Counted from the stretch's first letter, positions 49,736 to 59,533 are shown. The stretch is DNA of 64,000 bases from Pseudomonadota bacterium (GCA_020161695.1 JAIUOO010000003.1:248101-312100); one strand, 5' to 3'. Made by a program: numbers and translations. The notes: a model not told the origin generated them from the sequence alone.

Positions 49736-51234
49736 CGCAGGCGGATCAGCAGCGATTTGGTTTCGAGGAAGCCGGCAACGGCATCCTCGCCGAGATCGCG
49801 GCCATAGCCCGAGGCCTTGCGTCCGCCCTCGGGCAGGGCCGGATAGGGCAGCGGCGGCGTGTTGACCGCAACCTTGCCGGTGGTCAGGCGCCGCGCCAGC
49901 CGATGTGCCGTGGACAGGTTCGACGTCCAGATGCAGGCGGACAGCCCGTAGTCGGTGTCGTTGGCGAGCGTCGCAGCCTCGTCGAGGTCGTCGAACGGGG
50001 TGACAGTCAGTACCGGGCCGAACACCTCCTCGCGCGCGATCTCCATCGCGTTCGTCACCGACGACAGGATCGTGGGGCGCAGATAATTGCCGACATCCGC
50101 AACAGGGTCCTGCCGCGTCGCCACCTGCGCGCCGGCGCCGATGGCCGTGTCGAGCAGCGCGCGCACGCGCGCGTGCTGGCGCGCGCTCACGAGCGGGCCG
50201 AGGATCGTGCCTTCGGCCAGTGGCGCTCCAAGCGGCAGGGCGTCGGCGTGGGCCGCGAGACGCTCGACCACGGCGTCATGAATGCGGCGCTCGACATAGA
50301 GGCGCGATCCGGCGACACAGACCTGCCCCGAATTGAGGAAGATCGCGTCGGCCACACCCTTCACCGCCTCGTCGAGTTCCGCATCGGCGAACAGGATCTG
50401 CGGCGACTTGCCGCCAAGCTCCAGCGTCAGCTTCTTGGTTGTCTCGGCCGCCTTTGCCGCGATGCGCCGGCCGGTCGCGGTCGACCCCGTGAACGTGACC
50501 TTGTCGACGCCGGGATGGGCGACGAGCGCCTCGCCGGCCTCCCGGCCCGTGCCGGTCACGACGTTGAAGACGCCTGCGGGAATGCCGGCCTGATGGGCGA
50601 GGCGGGCGAGTTCCAGAACGCTGAGGCAGGCCTCCTCGGAGGGCTTCATCACCACGGTACAGCCGGCTGCCAGCGCCGGAGCCAGCTTCCACACCGCCAG
50701 CATCAGCGGCACGTTCCAGGGGATGATCGCACCGATCACACCGACCGGCTCGCGTCGGGTGTAGCCGAAGAACTCGGAGCCCGGGATCGGCACGGAAACG
50801 TCGAAGGTCTGGCCGGCGATCTTGGTCGGCCAGCCCGCCATGTAGCGCAGGGTATCGACGGTCCCGCCGATGTCGAGATTGCGGGACATCCAGTGGGGCA
50901 TGCCGACATCGACGCTTTCGAGTTCGGCCAGAACGTCTGCGTTGGCGGCGACAGCATCGGCCAGCCTGTGGAGCGCGGCCTCCCGGCCCGCGGGGCCGAT
51001 GTCGCGCCAGGCGGGATTGTCGAGCGCCGCCCGCGCCGCGCCGACCGCGGCATCGATATCGGCAGCCGAAGCCGCGGCGATGCTGGATATCGCCTGGTTC
51101 GAGGATGGATCGATGACCGGCAGCGATGACCGGGCCTGGCGGACCTCACCGTCGATGAACAGGCCTCCACCACGATCGAGAATGCCCCGCGTCTGCGCCG
51201 ACAGGCGGGTCAGGTCGTTGCTCCAGCTGGCCAT
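49732..51234 (-). CDS. NAD(P)-dependent aldehyde dehydrogenase
   Basis: 500 aa. General base Glu in LELGGKSP, catalytic Cys C306 in NSGQVCVAGS, cofactor segment PWNVPLMLAVWKLAPALA, and GSTATGRRIA. Oxidises an aldehyde to the acid. It heads a three-gene minus-strand unit, and an aminotransferase gene lies about 1.1 kb away across a LuxR gene; amine to aldehyde to acid is the likely order. Substrate not resolved within the betaine/phenylacetaldehyde/GABA-aldehyde group. Confidence 0.92.
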   Translation of the reverse strand: MASWSNDLTRLSAQTRGILDRGGGLFIDGEVRQARSSLPVIDPSSNQAISSIAAASAADIDAAVGAARAALDNPAWRDIGPAGREAALHRLADAVAANADVLAELESVDVGMPHWMSRNLDIGGTVDTLRYMAGWPTKIAGQTFDVSVPIPGSEFFGYTRREPVGVIGAIIPWNVPLMLAVWKLAPALAAGCTVVMKPSEEACLSVLELARLAHQAGIPAGVFNVVTGTGREAGEALVAHPGVDKVTFTGSTATGRRIAAKAAETTKKLTLELGGKSPQILFADAELDEAVKGVADAIFLNSGQVCVAGSRLYVERRIHDAVVERLAAHADALPLGAPLAEGTILGPLVSARQHARVRALLDTAIGAGAQVATRQDPVADVGNYLRPTILSSVTNAMEIAREEVFGPVLTVTPFDDLDEAATLANDTDYGLSACIWTSNLSTAHRLARRLTTGKVAVNTPPLPYPALPEGGRKASGYGRDLGEDAVAGFLETKSLLIRLR

Positions 51235-51324
51235 GGTCTCGCCGCCTCGGTGTCAGGAGCGGCCATGGTCGCCAAGTCCGGCGCGCAAGCCATACCCTTG
51301 CCGGGCGACGCGCGGGTAAGACGG

Positions 51325-52149
51325 TCAGTTGAGGCGCAGGCGCTCCACCGTGCTGAAATAGCGGGCGAAAAGCTCGTTCTGGCTGGAGATGGACAGTTTG
51401 GAATAGGCCCGCTTGCGGTGCGTCGCCACCGTGTTGACGGAGATTTCGAGGTGCATGCTGGTGCCGAGCACCGTGTAGCCGAGCAGGATGCGGGCGCAGA
51501 CTTCGGCCTCGCGCGGCGTCAACCGGGCACAGTCGGCGAGCATGGCATCGCGCACCTTGTCGAGGACAGCCGCCTGCCGGTCGGCAGGGCTGGGAGCGGC
51601 AGCCTGCTGCGGGAACAGATCGCTGCCGCAGAGCTCGAAATGCCGGCGCAGCAGCGACAGGGTGATCGGCGCCAGCGCCTCGACCTCGCGGTGCTCGGCA
51701 TCGCTGAACGAACGCTGCCCCGCCGCCCGGTAGAAGCTGACGCAGAGAAGTTGCTCGCCGCTGTGCGTCACCAGAGCCAGCTCGTGGCGGATGCCCGGAT
51801 AGCTGTAGAAGCGATCGCGATAGCCCGGATCATCGATCGTGTCGGGGTCCATCCGAACGATGCAATGCGGCGCGGCGCGGCGCGCCTCGGAGAGCTTCAG
51901 CACCGGGTCGCGGTGGTAGGCGCCGGTCGCATATTCGATGGACAGGCGCTTGACCATGGCGGCGGTCGCCGAGGATGCGCCCTCCGCGACGAGGATCGCC
52001 GCATCACGCCCGCCGGCAGCCGCGAAGGCCGTGCACTGGTCTGCGCCGATCTGCCGCCGCGCGAGTTCGAAGAACGATGGACCGAACCTGTCGGTGCCGA
52101 TGGCCGCGATCGCGGCGGCCAGTGCGTCAGAACTGCCGTGTGTCATCAT
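51325..52149 (-). CDS. LuxR-family transcriptional regulator (paralogue of the gene at 59779)
   Basis: 274 aa from ATG 52149, preceded by GGAGG; the longer frame starts lack a ribosome site. The C-terminal GerE-type HTH is LTPREAEVCARILLGYT and NTVATHRKRAYSKLSISSQN. The N-terminal 190 residues contain RRQIGADQCTAFAA, matching the second LuxR protein in this window, and do not look like an acyl-homoserine lactone domain. Divergent from the aminotransferase/deacetylase genes and close to the aldehyde dehydrogenase unit, which it probably regulates. Confidence 0.88.
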   Translation of the reverse strand: MMTHGSSDALAAAIAAIGTDRFGPSFFELARRQIGADQCTAFAAAGGRDAAILVAEGASSATAAMVKRLSIEYATGAYHRDPVLKLSEARRAAPHCIVRMDPDTIDDPGYRDRFYSYPGIRHELALVTHSGEQLLCVSFYRAAGQRSFSDAEHREVEALAPITLSLLRRHFELCGSDLFPQQAAAPSPADRQAAVLDKVRDAMLADCARLTPREAEVCARILLGYTVLGTSMHLEISVNTVATHRKRAYSKLSISSQNELFARYFSTVERLRLN

Positions 52150-52161
52150 GGGTACCTCCGC

Positions 52162-52184
52162 AAGCAATATGCGCGCCATTGCTT
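52162..52184. promoter_or_regulatory. Inverted repeat AAGCAAT-N9-ATTGCTT before the LuxR gene
   Basis: Perfect 7-bp arms, 13 bp upstream of the LuxR start and 150 bp before the divergent aminotransferase start. A good candidate operator for autoregulation. Confidence 0.4.
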
Positions 52185-52336
52185 CGGCGCAGAACAGCCC
52201 GGGACGAGCCGGCAAGCCGGATGTCCCGCTTCAAGGGTATGGCCCGCCGGCCGTGCAGGGTGTGCTTGTTGGCGTTCGGAATGCCGCCCGTCGCGCCGCG
52301 GTCAGGGCGCGGCCGCCGCAGGAGAAGGACGCCGCC

Positions 52337-53695
52337 ATGAACGCCCACAGCCCGATCCAGAACTGGCTCAAGGAAAACAACGCCAAGCACCAGTGGCATC
52401 CCATGCAGCCGCCGAAGGCCGTGGAGGCCGACCCGCCGCTGATCGTCCAGCGCGGAGAGGGCGTCTTCGTCGAGGATATCGACGGCAAGCGCTACATCGA
52501 CTGCCAGGGCGGCCTGTGGTGCGTGAATGCCGGGCACAACCGCGCGCCGATCAAGGACGCGATCACGCGCCAGATGGACCAGCTCCAGTACTACACGACC
52601 TTCCCCGGCTCGACGAACGCGCCGTCCATCGAACTGTCTGCCAAGCTCTGCGAGATCGCGGCGCCCGAGGACATTGCCAAGGTGTTCTTCTGCCTCGGCG
52701 GCTCGGACGCCACCGAATCCGCCTTCAAGATCGCCCGCCAGTACTGGAAATTGATGGGACAGGGCGAGAAGACCAAGATCATCTCGCTGCGCAACGGTTA
52801 TCACGGCCTGCATTTCGGCGGCATGTCCGCCTGCGGCGGCAATGCCTGGAAGCGGGTCTACGAGCCCATGGTTCCCGGTTTCTTCCAGGTCGAGAGCCCG
52901 CATCTCTACCGCAACCCGTTCACCGACGACCCGGAGGAACTGTCGGCGATCTGCGCCGCGCTCCTGGAGCGCGAGATCGAGCATCAGCACCCCGACACCG
53001 TCGCCGCCATCATCGCCGAGCCGATCCAGGGCGCGGGCGGCGTCATCGTGCCGCCGGCGAGCTACTGGCCGAAGCTGCGCGAGATCTGCGACCGGCAGAA
53101 CGTGCTGCTGATCGCCGACGAGGTGATCACCGGGCTCGGCCGCTCCGGCACGCTGTTCGGCTCGCGCGGCTGGGGCGTGAAGCCTGACATCATGTGCATG
53201 GCCAAGGGCCTGACCTCCGGCTACCTGCCGCTCGGCGCGACATTGATCGGCCGCCGCGTGGCCGAGGCCTGGGACCGTGGCGGACCGCTCAGCGTCTTCA
53301 TGCAGGGCTACACCTATAGCGGCCACCCGCTCGCCTGCGCCGCCGCCCTCGCAGCCATCGACCTGACGCTCGAGGAGAAGCTGACCGAGAACGCCGCCGA
53401 TGTCGGCGCCTACTTCATCGGGCGGCTGAAGGCGACCATCGGCGACCATCCCAATGTCGGCGACATCCGCGGCAAGGGCCTGATGATCGCCGTCGAACTG
53501 GTCAAGGACCGCAAGACCAAGGAGCCCTACACGCCCGACGACGCCTATCCGAACAAGGTGTCGAACGCCTGCGTGTCGAATGGCATCATCATCCGCTGCA
53601 TCGTCAACAAGCTGATCATCTCGCCGCCCCTCACCTTCACGCGCGAGCATGTCGATCAGGTCGTCGAGGTGCTGCGCAAGGCCGTCGAGCAGTAA
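52337..53695 (+). CDS. Class III aminotransferase (omega-amino acid/polyamine:pyruvate type)
   Basis: 452 aa from ATG 52337, with AGGAGAAGG upstream. PLP lysine in MCMAKGLTSG (K290), conserved Asp in VLLIADEVITGLGRSG, and EPIQGAGGVI. Moves a terminal amino group to an oxo acid in the cytoplasm. Followed 15 bp later by an HDAC-like deacetylase gene, so its amine may come from an N-acetylated precursor; the aldehyde made could go to the nearby aldehyde dehydrogenase. Taurine:pyruvate aminotransferase is in the same family and is an alternative, though the sulfonate genes are 37 kb away. Confidence 0.9.
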   Translation: MNAHSPIQNWLKENNAKHQWHPMQPPKAVEADPPLIVQRGEGVFVEDIDGKRYIDCQGGLWCVNAGHNRAPIKDAITRQMDQLQYYTTFPGSTNAPSIELSAKLCEIAAPEDIAKVFFCLGGSDATESAFKIARQYWKLMGQGEKTKIISLRNGYHGLHFGGMSACGGNAWKRVYEPMVPGFFQVESPHLYRNPFTDDPEELSAICAALLEREIEHQHPDTVAAIIAEPIQGAGGVIVPPASYWPKLREICDRQNVLLIADEVITGLGRSGTLFGSRGWGVKPDIMCMAKGLTSGYLPLGATLIGRRVAEAWDRGGPLSVFMQGYTYSGHPLACAAALAAIDLTLEEKLTENAADVGAYFIGRLKATIGDHPNVGDIRGKGLMIAVELVKDRKTKEPYTPDDAYPNKVSNACVSNGIIIRCIVNKLIISPPLTFTREHVDQVVEVLRKAVEQ

Positions 53696-53710
53696 CGGCG
53701 GGGGAGCACG

Positions 53711-54829
53711 ATGGAACGGCGCACCGGCTTCGTCTGGCACGAACGCTACATGTGGCACGAGGGCGGCAGGATCGCCGGCATCGTGCCGGCCGGCTATCCG
53801 GTCGAGCCCGGCAGTCCGCATGAATCCGTGGCAACCAAGCGGCGCATCAAGAACCTTCTCGATGCGTCCGGCTTCATCGACCAGTTGTTTCAGGTGAAGC
53901 CCCGCGAGGCGACGCGGGCGGAGCTGCTGCGCGTACACACGCCGGCCTATCTCGACCGGCTGGAGGCACTCAATCGCGAGGCCGAGGGGCTGGCCGGCCT
54001 CGACGGCTTCATGACGCGCGGCAGCTACGACATCGCGCGCCTGTCGGCGGGCGGCGCCCTGGCGGCTGTCGACGCCATCTATGCCGGCGCGGTGACCAAC
54101 GCCTATGCGCTGATCCGCCCCGTCGGCCACCATGCCGAAGCCGACCAGGGCATGGGCTTCTGCCTCCTGTCGAACGCGGCGCTTGCCGCGGCCCATGCCA
54201 TGGCCGCGCATGGAGCGGCCCGTGTCGCGCTGGTCGACATCGACGTGCATCACGGCAACGGCGCCCAGCGGATCTTCTGGAACGACCCGCGCGTGCTGAC
54301 CATCTCGCTGCATCAGGATGCGTGGTTCCCCGCCGATTGCGGCGCGCTGGACGAGCGCGGCGGCCCCGATGCCTTCGGCACCAACATCAACGTGCCGCTG
54401 CCGGCCGGCTGCGGCTGGGGCGCCTACGAGACGACGTTCCAGACGGTGGTGATGCCGGCCCTTGAGCGCTTCCGGCCGGATTTCGTCATCGTGCCCTGCG
54501 GCTTCGATGCCGGCGCGCAGGATCCGCTGGGACGCATGATCCTGCATGGCGGCGCCTTTGCCGCGATGACGGAGATGCTGCTCGCCTTCTGCGAACGGAC
54601 GATCGGCGGCCGCCTGCTGTTCACGCATGAGGGCGGCTACAATCCCTACACGGTGCCGTTCATGGCGCTGGCGGTGCTGGAGACACTGTCCGGCCGGCAG
54701 AGTGGCGTGACCGATCCGCTCGGTGAGGTTTTCGCCAACATGAAAGGGCATGCGCTTCTACCCCATCAGGCTCAGCTCATCGCCGAGGCCGCGGCCATGG
54801 TCGCGGACGTCCCCGGCGGTCGAGGCTGA
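53711..54829 (+). CDS. Class II histone-deacetylase-like amidohydrolase (acetylpolyamine deacetylase type)
   Basis: 372 aa. Zn-dependent arginase/HDAC fold: paired His in RPVGHHAEADQGMGFC, metal ligands in DIDVHHGNGAQ and CGFDAGAQDPLG, and the glycine-rich GGYNPYTVP near the end. Bacterial members remove acetyl groups from small amines such as acetylpolyamines. It lies directly behind the aminotransferase gene and in its operon, so a route of deacetylation followed by transamination is likely. Confidence 0.9.
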   Translation: MERRTGFVWHERYMWHEGGRIAGIVPAGYPVEPGSPHESVATKRRIKNLLDASGFIDQLFQVKPREATRAELLRVHTPAYLDRLEALNREAEGLAGLDGFMTRGSYDIARLSAGGALAAVDAIYAGAVTNAYALIRPVGHHAEADQGMGFCLLSNAALAAAHAMAAHGAARVALVDIDVHHGNGAQRIFWNDPRVLTISLHQDAWFPADCGALDERGGPDAFGTNINVPLPAGCGWGAYETTFQTVVMPALERFRPDFVIVPCGFDAGAQDPLGRMILHGGAFAAMTEMLLAFCERTIGGRLLFTHEGGYNPYTVPFMALAVLETLSGRQSGVTDPLGEVFANMKGHALLPHQAQLIAEAAAMVADVPGGRG

Positions 54830-54842
54830 CAACTTCACATCT

Positions 54843-54868
54843 CTCGCGGCGCGCTCTGTCGCCGCGAG
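54843..54868. terminator. Hairpin between convergent deacetylase and Bug-protein genes
   Basis: CTCGCGGCG (54843-54851) and CGCCGCGAG (54860-54868), a perfect 9-bp stem with 8-nt loop, 14 bp after the deacetylase stop. No U tract on either side. Confidence 0.5.
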
Positions 54869-54874
54869 CCCGTA

Positions 54875-55840
54875 TCAGATCCGCTCGAGCCCGGCCTTGT
54901 CCACGACGCCCTTCCAGCGCTCGATCTCCGAGGCGACGAAGGTACGCATGCCGTCCGGCGTGGTCGCCTCCGGCTTCACGCCGAGGAAGCCGAGCTGTTC
55001 CTTGACCTTGTCCGATTGCAGCACCTTGGCGATCGCCGCGTTGAGCTTGGCGACGACGGCCGGCGGGGTTGCGGACGGTGCCGCGATGCCGATCCACGAC
55101 GGCACCTGGAAGCCCGGCAGCGTGCCGGCGATCGGCGGCACGTCCGGCAGCGCCGGCCAGGGCTGCGGGCTCGTGACGCCGAGCCCGCGGATCGTTCCGG
55201 CCCGGATCGCGGCGCCCGTCACGGTGATCGTGTCGACAACCAAATCGATGCGGCCGGAGATCAGGTCGGAGAGCGGCTGCATACCGCCACGATAGGGCAC
55301 ATGCGTCAGCTTGACGCCCGCGGTGCCGGCGAAGAGCTCGCCGGTCAGATGCTGCGTCGATCCGAAACCGACGGAGGAAAAGGTGAGCTTGCCAGGGTCC
55401 TTCCGCGCCGCCTCGATGACGTCGCCGATGGTCTTGAGCGGGCTTTCCGCCCGCGTGGCGATGACGAAGGGAAAGGTCGCCACGAGCGAGACGAAGGCGA
55501 AATCCTCGACCGGCTTGAACCTGAGGCTCTTGTACATCGCCGCGGATACTGCGTGACCGCCGGTCAGCAGGATGATCGTGTGCCCGTCGGGCTGGGCGCG
55601 CGTCACCTGCTCCGAGGCCAGATTGCCGCCGGCGCCGGGCTTCGCTTCCACCACGACCTGCTCGCCGAGTTCGCCCGACAGCGCGTTCGCCATGACGCGG
55701 GAGATGGAATCGGCATTGCCGCCGGCCCCGAAGCCGTGAACCAGCATGACCGGCCGGGTCGGCCAGGTCTGAGCCGAGGCGAAGCGCGAAACGAAGGGCG
55801 AGGAGAGAATGGCGGCGACGGCCGTGCGGCGTGTAGGCAT
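54875..55840 (-). CDS. Bug/TctC-family periplasmic substrate-binding protein
   Basis: 321 aa from ATG 55840, with AAGGAG 8 nt upstream. The signal MPTRRTAVAAILSSPFVSRF ends near ASAQ. Family marks are TWPTRPVMLVHGFGAGGNAD, EAKPGAGGNLASEQV, FSSVGFGSTQHLTGELF and HVPYRGG. Such receptors feed tripartite tricarboxylate transporters or act in signalling; no TctAB genes are near, so it is an orphan. It is next to the homogentisate genes on the same strand, and might bind an aromatic acid. Confidence 0.9.
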   Translation of the reverse strand: MPTRRTAVAAILSSPFVSRFASAQTWPTRPVMLVHGFGAGGNADSISRVMANALSGELGEQVVVEAKPGAGGNLASEQVTRAQPDGHTIILLTGGHAVSAAMYKSLRFKPVEDFAFVSLVATFPFVIATRAESPLKTIGDVIEAARKDPGKLTFSSVGFGSTQHLTGELFAGTAGVKLTHVPYRGGMQPLSDLISGRIDLVVDTITVTGAAIRAGTIRGLGVTSPQPWPALPDVPPIAGTLPGFQVPSWIGIAAPSATPPAVVAKLNAAIAKVLQSDKVKEQLGFLGVKPEATTPDGMRTFVASEIERWKGVVDKAGLERI

Positions 55841-55952
55841 CGGGGGACTCCTTGGGTTCCGGTTGTCGACGGGCGCGCTTCCGGCGTCCTTGGCGCGGCG
55901 CCGGTGGCGCCGTCGCGATGTCGTTGGTGTCATCCGGCCGTCAGGCGCGGCG

Positions 55953-57302
55953 TCAGGCCGGAGCGAACTTCCGGTCGATCGTATCCCAGCAATCCGGATA
56001 GTCGCCGTCCATCAGGTCGAGGCAGGAAGCATAGGCGGTCGGGCTCAGCGGGAAGCGCGTCTCGAACATGAAGGCCATGGTCCCCGACAGCTTTTCCGGG
56101 TGCAATGGCTTGTTGGACGCCTTCTCGAAGGCCTCTGCGTCCGGCCCGTGGGCGATCAGCGCATTGTGCAGGCTCATGCCGCCCGGCACGAAACCGCCCG
56201 GCTTGGCGTCATAGACGCCATAGATCAGGCCCATGAACTCGCTCATGACGTTCATGTGGTACCAGGGCGGCCGGAACGAGTTCTCCATCACGATCCAGCG
56301 TTCGGGGAAGATGACGAAGTCGACATTGGCCGTTCCGGGCGTGTCGGATGCCGATGTCAGCACCGTGTAGATCGACGGGTCGGGGTGATCGAACAGGATC
56401 GACCCCACCGGCGAGAAGCGCCGCAGGTCGTATTTCACCGGCGCGAAATTGCCGTGCCATGCGACGACGTCCAGCGGCGATTGCGGCAGGTCGGTCACGT
56501 AGAGCTTGCCGAGCGCCTTCACGAACAGCCGGCAGGGCGTTTCCTTCTCCTCGTAGGCCGCGACGGGCGCGAGGAAATCGCGCGGATTGGCAAGGCAATT
56601 GGCGCCGATCGGCCCGCGCTCAGGCAGCGTCAGGTAGGAGCCGTAATTCTCGCAGACATAGCCTCGCGCCGGCCCGTTCGGCAGGTCGACCTTGAACTTC
56701 ATGCCTTTCGGCACGACGACGATCTCGCCCGGCACTGCATCGAGAATGCCGCATTCCGTGAAGACGCGGATGCTGTTTTCCTGCGGCACGATCAGCAGCT
56801 CGCCGTCGGCATTGTAGAAATAGTCGTCGCCCATCGACTGGTTGGCGACATAGACGTGGCTCGCCATGCCTGCCTGCATGAACACGTCGCCGCCGGTGCA
56901 GATGGTGCGCAGGCCGGACAGGAAGGTGCAGGGCTCGGAAGGGATGGGGACGGGGTGCCAGCGCATCTGCGCGATGGGCAACGTGCTCTCGTCCCGGCAG
57001 GGCGCGGTGCGAATCAGGCCGTGGTCGACCTGCCGGAAACCACGGCCATGCTTCACCGACGGCCGGATGCGGTAGAACCACGTCCGCTTGTTCGTGTGGC
57101 GGGGCGCGGTGAAGGCGGAGCCGGACAACTGCTCGGCATAGAGGCCCTGCGGCGCCTTCTGCGGCGAATTGCGCATGATCGGCAGCGCGCCGGGAACCGC
57201 CTCCGTCGCGAAGGAATTCTCGAAGCCTGTCATATAGGCGACCGAGCCGTCGCGCGGCGACAGCACTGCCTCGCTGTAGGCGATTGCGGTGTGGGCGTTC
57301 AT
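55953..57302 (-). CDS. hmgA: Homogentisate 1,2-dioxygenase
   Basis: 449 aa, the normal length. Opens the ring of homogentisate, the central intermediate of tyrosine and phenylalanine catabolism, to maleylacetoacetate with Fe(II). Typical segments are [33 protein letters not shown] and FPERW, with the iron-ligand region around [20 protein letters not shown] and the C-terminal [11 protein letters not shown]. Followed in reverse order by an SDR gene and fahA upstream on the same strand. Confidence 0.96.
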   Translation of the reverse strand: MNAHTAIAYSEAVLSPRDGSVAYMTGFENSFATEAVPGALPIMRNSPQKAPQGLYAEQLSGSAFTAPRHTNKRTWFYRIRPSVKHGRGFRQVDHGLIRTAPCRDESTLPIAQMRWHPVPIPSEPCTFLSGLRTICTGGDVFMQAGMASHVYVANQSMGDDYFYNADGELLIVPQENSIRVFTECGILDAVPGEIVVVPKGMKFKVDLPNGPARGYVCENYGSYLTLPERGPIGANCLANPRDFLAPVAAYEEKETPCRLFVKALGKLYVTDLPQSPLDVVAWHGNFAPVKYDLRRFSPVGSILFDHPDPSIYTVLTSASDTPGTANVDFVIFPERWIVMENSFRPPWYHMNVMSEFMGLIYGVYDAKPGGFVPGGMSLHNALIAHGPDAEAFEKASNKPLHPEKLSGTMAFMFETRFPLSPTAYASCLDLMDGDYPDCWDTIDRKFAPA

Positions 57303-57332
57303 GGGCCGTATCTCCCTTTCAGGAAGCGCCGC

Positions 57333-58106
57333 TCAGAGATGGCGACCGCTGTCGACGACGATGCTGCTGCCGGTGGTCAGGCGCAGGTGCGTGACGGCGG
57401 CCATGATCGACAGGGCGACGTCGTCCGGCTCGGCGACGATCCGCAGCGGCGTTGACGCCGCCTGCTTCTCGACGCCCTCGCGGCCACGGCCCGGCACGAA
57501 GTCGGTCGCCACGGCCGCCGGCGCCACGGAGATGACCCGCGTCTCGGGCGCGAGCACGCGCGCGAGCGACAGGCTCATCGTGTCGAGCGCCCCCTTCGAG
57601 GCGCAGTAGGCGATGGAACTGCCGAGGCCGGTCGTTCCCGACAGCGACGAGACGTTCACGACAATGGAATCGCCGCTGGCGCGCAGGAGCGGCGCGAAGG
57701 CGCGGATGGTGGCGAAGGGACCCCGCACATTGGTCGCGAGGATCCGGTCGAAGGTGGCGTCGTCGAGGCCGTCGAGATCGGCATGCGGCACGGCGCGCGT
57801 GACGCCGGCGGAATTGACGAGCACGTCGACCTTGCCGAACCGCAGCCCAACAGCGGCAGCGGCAGCGGCGATCGCGGCGCTGTCCTCCATCGGCACGCGC
57901 AGCGCCTGATGGCCGCTGCCGGCGAGGCCCGCGATCAGGGCCTCCGCGCGATCCTTGCCGGCATTGTAGCCGACCACGACGCTTGCGCCCGCTTCGGCAA
58001 GCCGCTTCACCGTCGCCGCGCCGATGCCGTTGCTGCCACCCGTCACCACGGCGACACGCCCCTGAAGGGCATATGCGCCCTGCCCGCCCTGCCGCACGTT
58101 GGTCAC
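57333..58106 (-). CDS. Short-chain dehydrogenase/reductase
   Basis: 257 aa. Classical SDR: nucleotide motif TGGSNGIGAA, NSAGVTRAV, catalytic Ser in VNVSSLSGT, and YCASK with the Tyr/Lys pair. NAD(P)-dependent oxidoreductase. It is between fahA and hmgA, 30 bp before hmgA, where maleylacetoacetate isomerase would be expected in many clusters. Its substrate is not evident; a ring-substituted or side-route aromatic is possible. Confidence 0.9.
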   Translation of the reverse strand: MTNVRQGGQGAYALQGRVAVVTGGSNGIGAATVKRLAEAGASVVVGYNAGKDRAEALIAGLAGSGHQALRVPMEDSAAIAAAAAAVGLRFGKVDVLVNSAGVTRAVPHADLDGLDDATFDRILATNVRGPFATIRAFAPLLRASGDSIVVNVSSLSGTTGLGSSIAYCASKGALDTMSLSLARVLAPETRVISVAPAAVATDFVPGRGREGVEKQAASTPLRIVAEPDDVALSIMAAVTHLRLTTGSSIVVDSGRHL

Positions 58107-58225
58107 TGGGTCGCTCCCATGAATGTCCCGGGAGCTGGCACGACCACGCTCCCCCGATCAGGTTCAGCCTATCGCGCCGGCCGGCCGCCATCTGTCCCAA
58201 GCGGCAGTGACAACCCGGTGCGCCG

Positions 58226-59533
58226 TCAAATGTCGAGCGCCGGCAGGATCGTGCCGCGGCATGCCCCGAAGCCGATCGGCGCGAAGCCCTGCCGCTCGCA
58301 TCGGGCGGTGAGCACGAGTTCGTCGCCATCCCGGAGGAACGTGCGGCTGTCGCCGTTCGACAGGGCGAGAGGCGAAGCACCGCCGCGGGTGATCTCGAGC
58401 AGGCTGCCGAGGGCCTGCGCGCCGTCGCCGGAAATGGTGCCGGTCCCGTAGAGATCGCCGGCTTCGAGATTGCAGCCGTTGCTGGTCTGGTGCGCCACCA
58501 TCTGCGCCGGGGTCCAGTAGAGCCCGGCCGCCGAGGCGGAACCGAGACGGGCCGGGGCGGCCCCTGCCGCATGCAGCCAGGCGGAAACCTGAATATCGAT
58601 GCCGCCGCCGGCCTGGTCGGCGGGGTCAAGGAGGTGGGGCAGCGGGGCGGGATCGCCCGAAGGGCGCGCCGACGCCGCCACGCGGAAGGGCTTCAACGCC
58701 TCGGCGGTGACGATCCAGGGAGAAATGGTCGTCGCGAAGCTCTTGCCGAGGAAGGGGCCGAGAGGCTGGTACTCCCAGGCCTGGATGTCGCGCGCCGACC
58801 AGTCGTTCAGCAGGCAGACGCCGAAAATGTGCTGCCAGGCATCGGCAATGGCCACGGGCTCGCCCACAGTGCTGGCGCCGCCGAGGAAGATGCCGAGCTC
58901 CATCTCGTAGTCGAGGCGAAGGCTCGGCCCGAAGGTCGGGCTTTCCTCGCCCGGCCGCAGCCGCTGGCCGTTCGGCCGACGCACGCCGGTGCCATCGACG
59001 CGGATGGTCGAGGCCCGGCCATTATAGCCGATGGGGACATATTTGTAGTTCGGCAACAGCGGCGCTGTCGGGCGGAACAGGCTGCCGGCATTGGTCGCGT
59101 GCTGGATCGAGGCGAAGAAGTCGATGAAGCCGCCGGGGCGCGCCGGCAACAGCATCTCCGCATCGGCCATCGCCACGAGATGGGGCTCCACTGTCCCCTG
59201 GTCGCGCGAACCCGCCTCCAGCAGTCTGACCAGCGCCCTGCGCAAGGCCTGCCACAGCCGAGGGGCCCGGCCCATCAGAGGCGCGAGGGAGGGAGCGGTC
59301 AGGAGCGTCGCGGCATCCTCGATGTCGTTCCCCAGATGGCTCGCGAGGCCCGCGAGATCGACGATGCGGTCTCCGATGGCCACGCCGATCCGGCCCGCCC
59401 GGTCACTGCGGGCCTGGCGAAACACGCCGAACGGCAGGTTCTGGATCGGAAATTCGGTGTGCGTGTCGTTGGCCGACGCGATCCAGCTTCGGCGGTCGGG
59501 CGCGTGGGTTTCGTCGATCTGGCTATCGGTCAC
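58226..59533 (-). CDS. fahA: Fumarylacetoacetase (FahA type)
   Basis: 435 aa from GTG 59533, with GAGG 6 nt upstream; the much longer frame is not supported. Has the N-terminal SH3-like domain (FPIQNLPFGVFRQA) and the FAH hydrolase domain: FASIQHATNAGSLFRP, LRLDYEMELGIFLGG with the metal-binding acidic residues, LLNDWSARDIQAWEYQPLG, and SNGCNLEAGDLYGTGTISG. Splits fumarylacetoacetate to fumarate and acetoacetate, the last step of homogentisate breakdown. hmgA lies in the same unit. Confidence 0.93.
   Translation of the reverse strand: MTDSQIDETHAPDRRSWIASANDTHTEFPIQNLPFGVFRQARSDRAGRIGVAIGDRIVDLAGLASHLGNDIEDAATLLTAPSLAPLMGRAPRLWQALRRALVRLLEAGSRDQGTVEPHLVAMADAEMLLPARPGGFIDFFASIQHATNAGSLFRPTAPLLPNYKYVPIGYNGRASTIRVDGTGVRRPNGQRLRPGEESPTFGPSLRLDYEMELGIFLGGASTVGEPVAIADAWQHIFGVCLLNDWSARDIQAWEYQPLGPFLGKSFATTISPWIVTAEALKPFRVAASARPSGDPAPLPHLLDPADQAGGGIDIQVSAWLHAAGAAPARLGSASAAGLYWTPAQMVAHQTSNGCNLEAGDLYGTGTISGDGAQALGSLLEITRGGASPLALSNGDSRTFLRDGDELVLTARCERQGFAPIGFGACRGTILPALDI

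Noticed and set aside
58130..58153. GGGAGC-N12-GCTCCC upstream of the SDR gene as a LuxR box
   Set aside because: Short arms in GC-rich DNA are expected by chance, and no similar repeat is found near the other LuxR gene.
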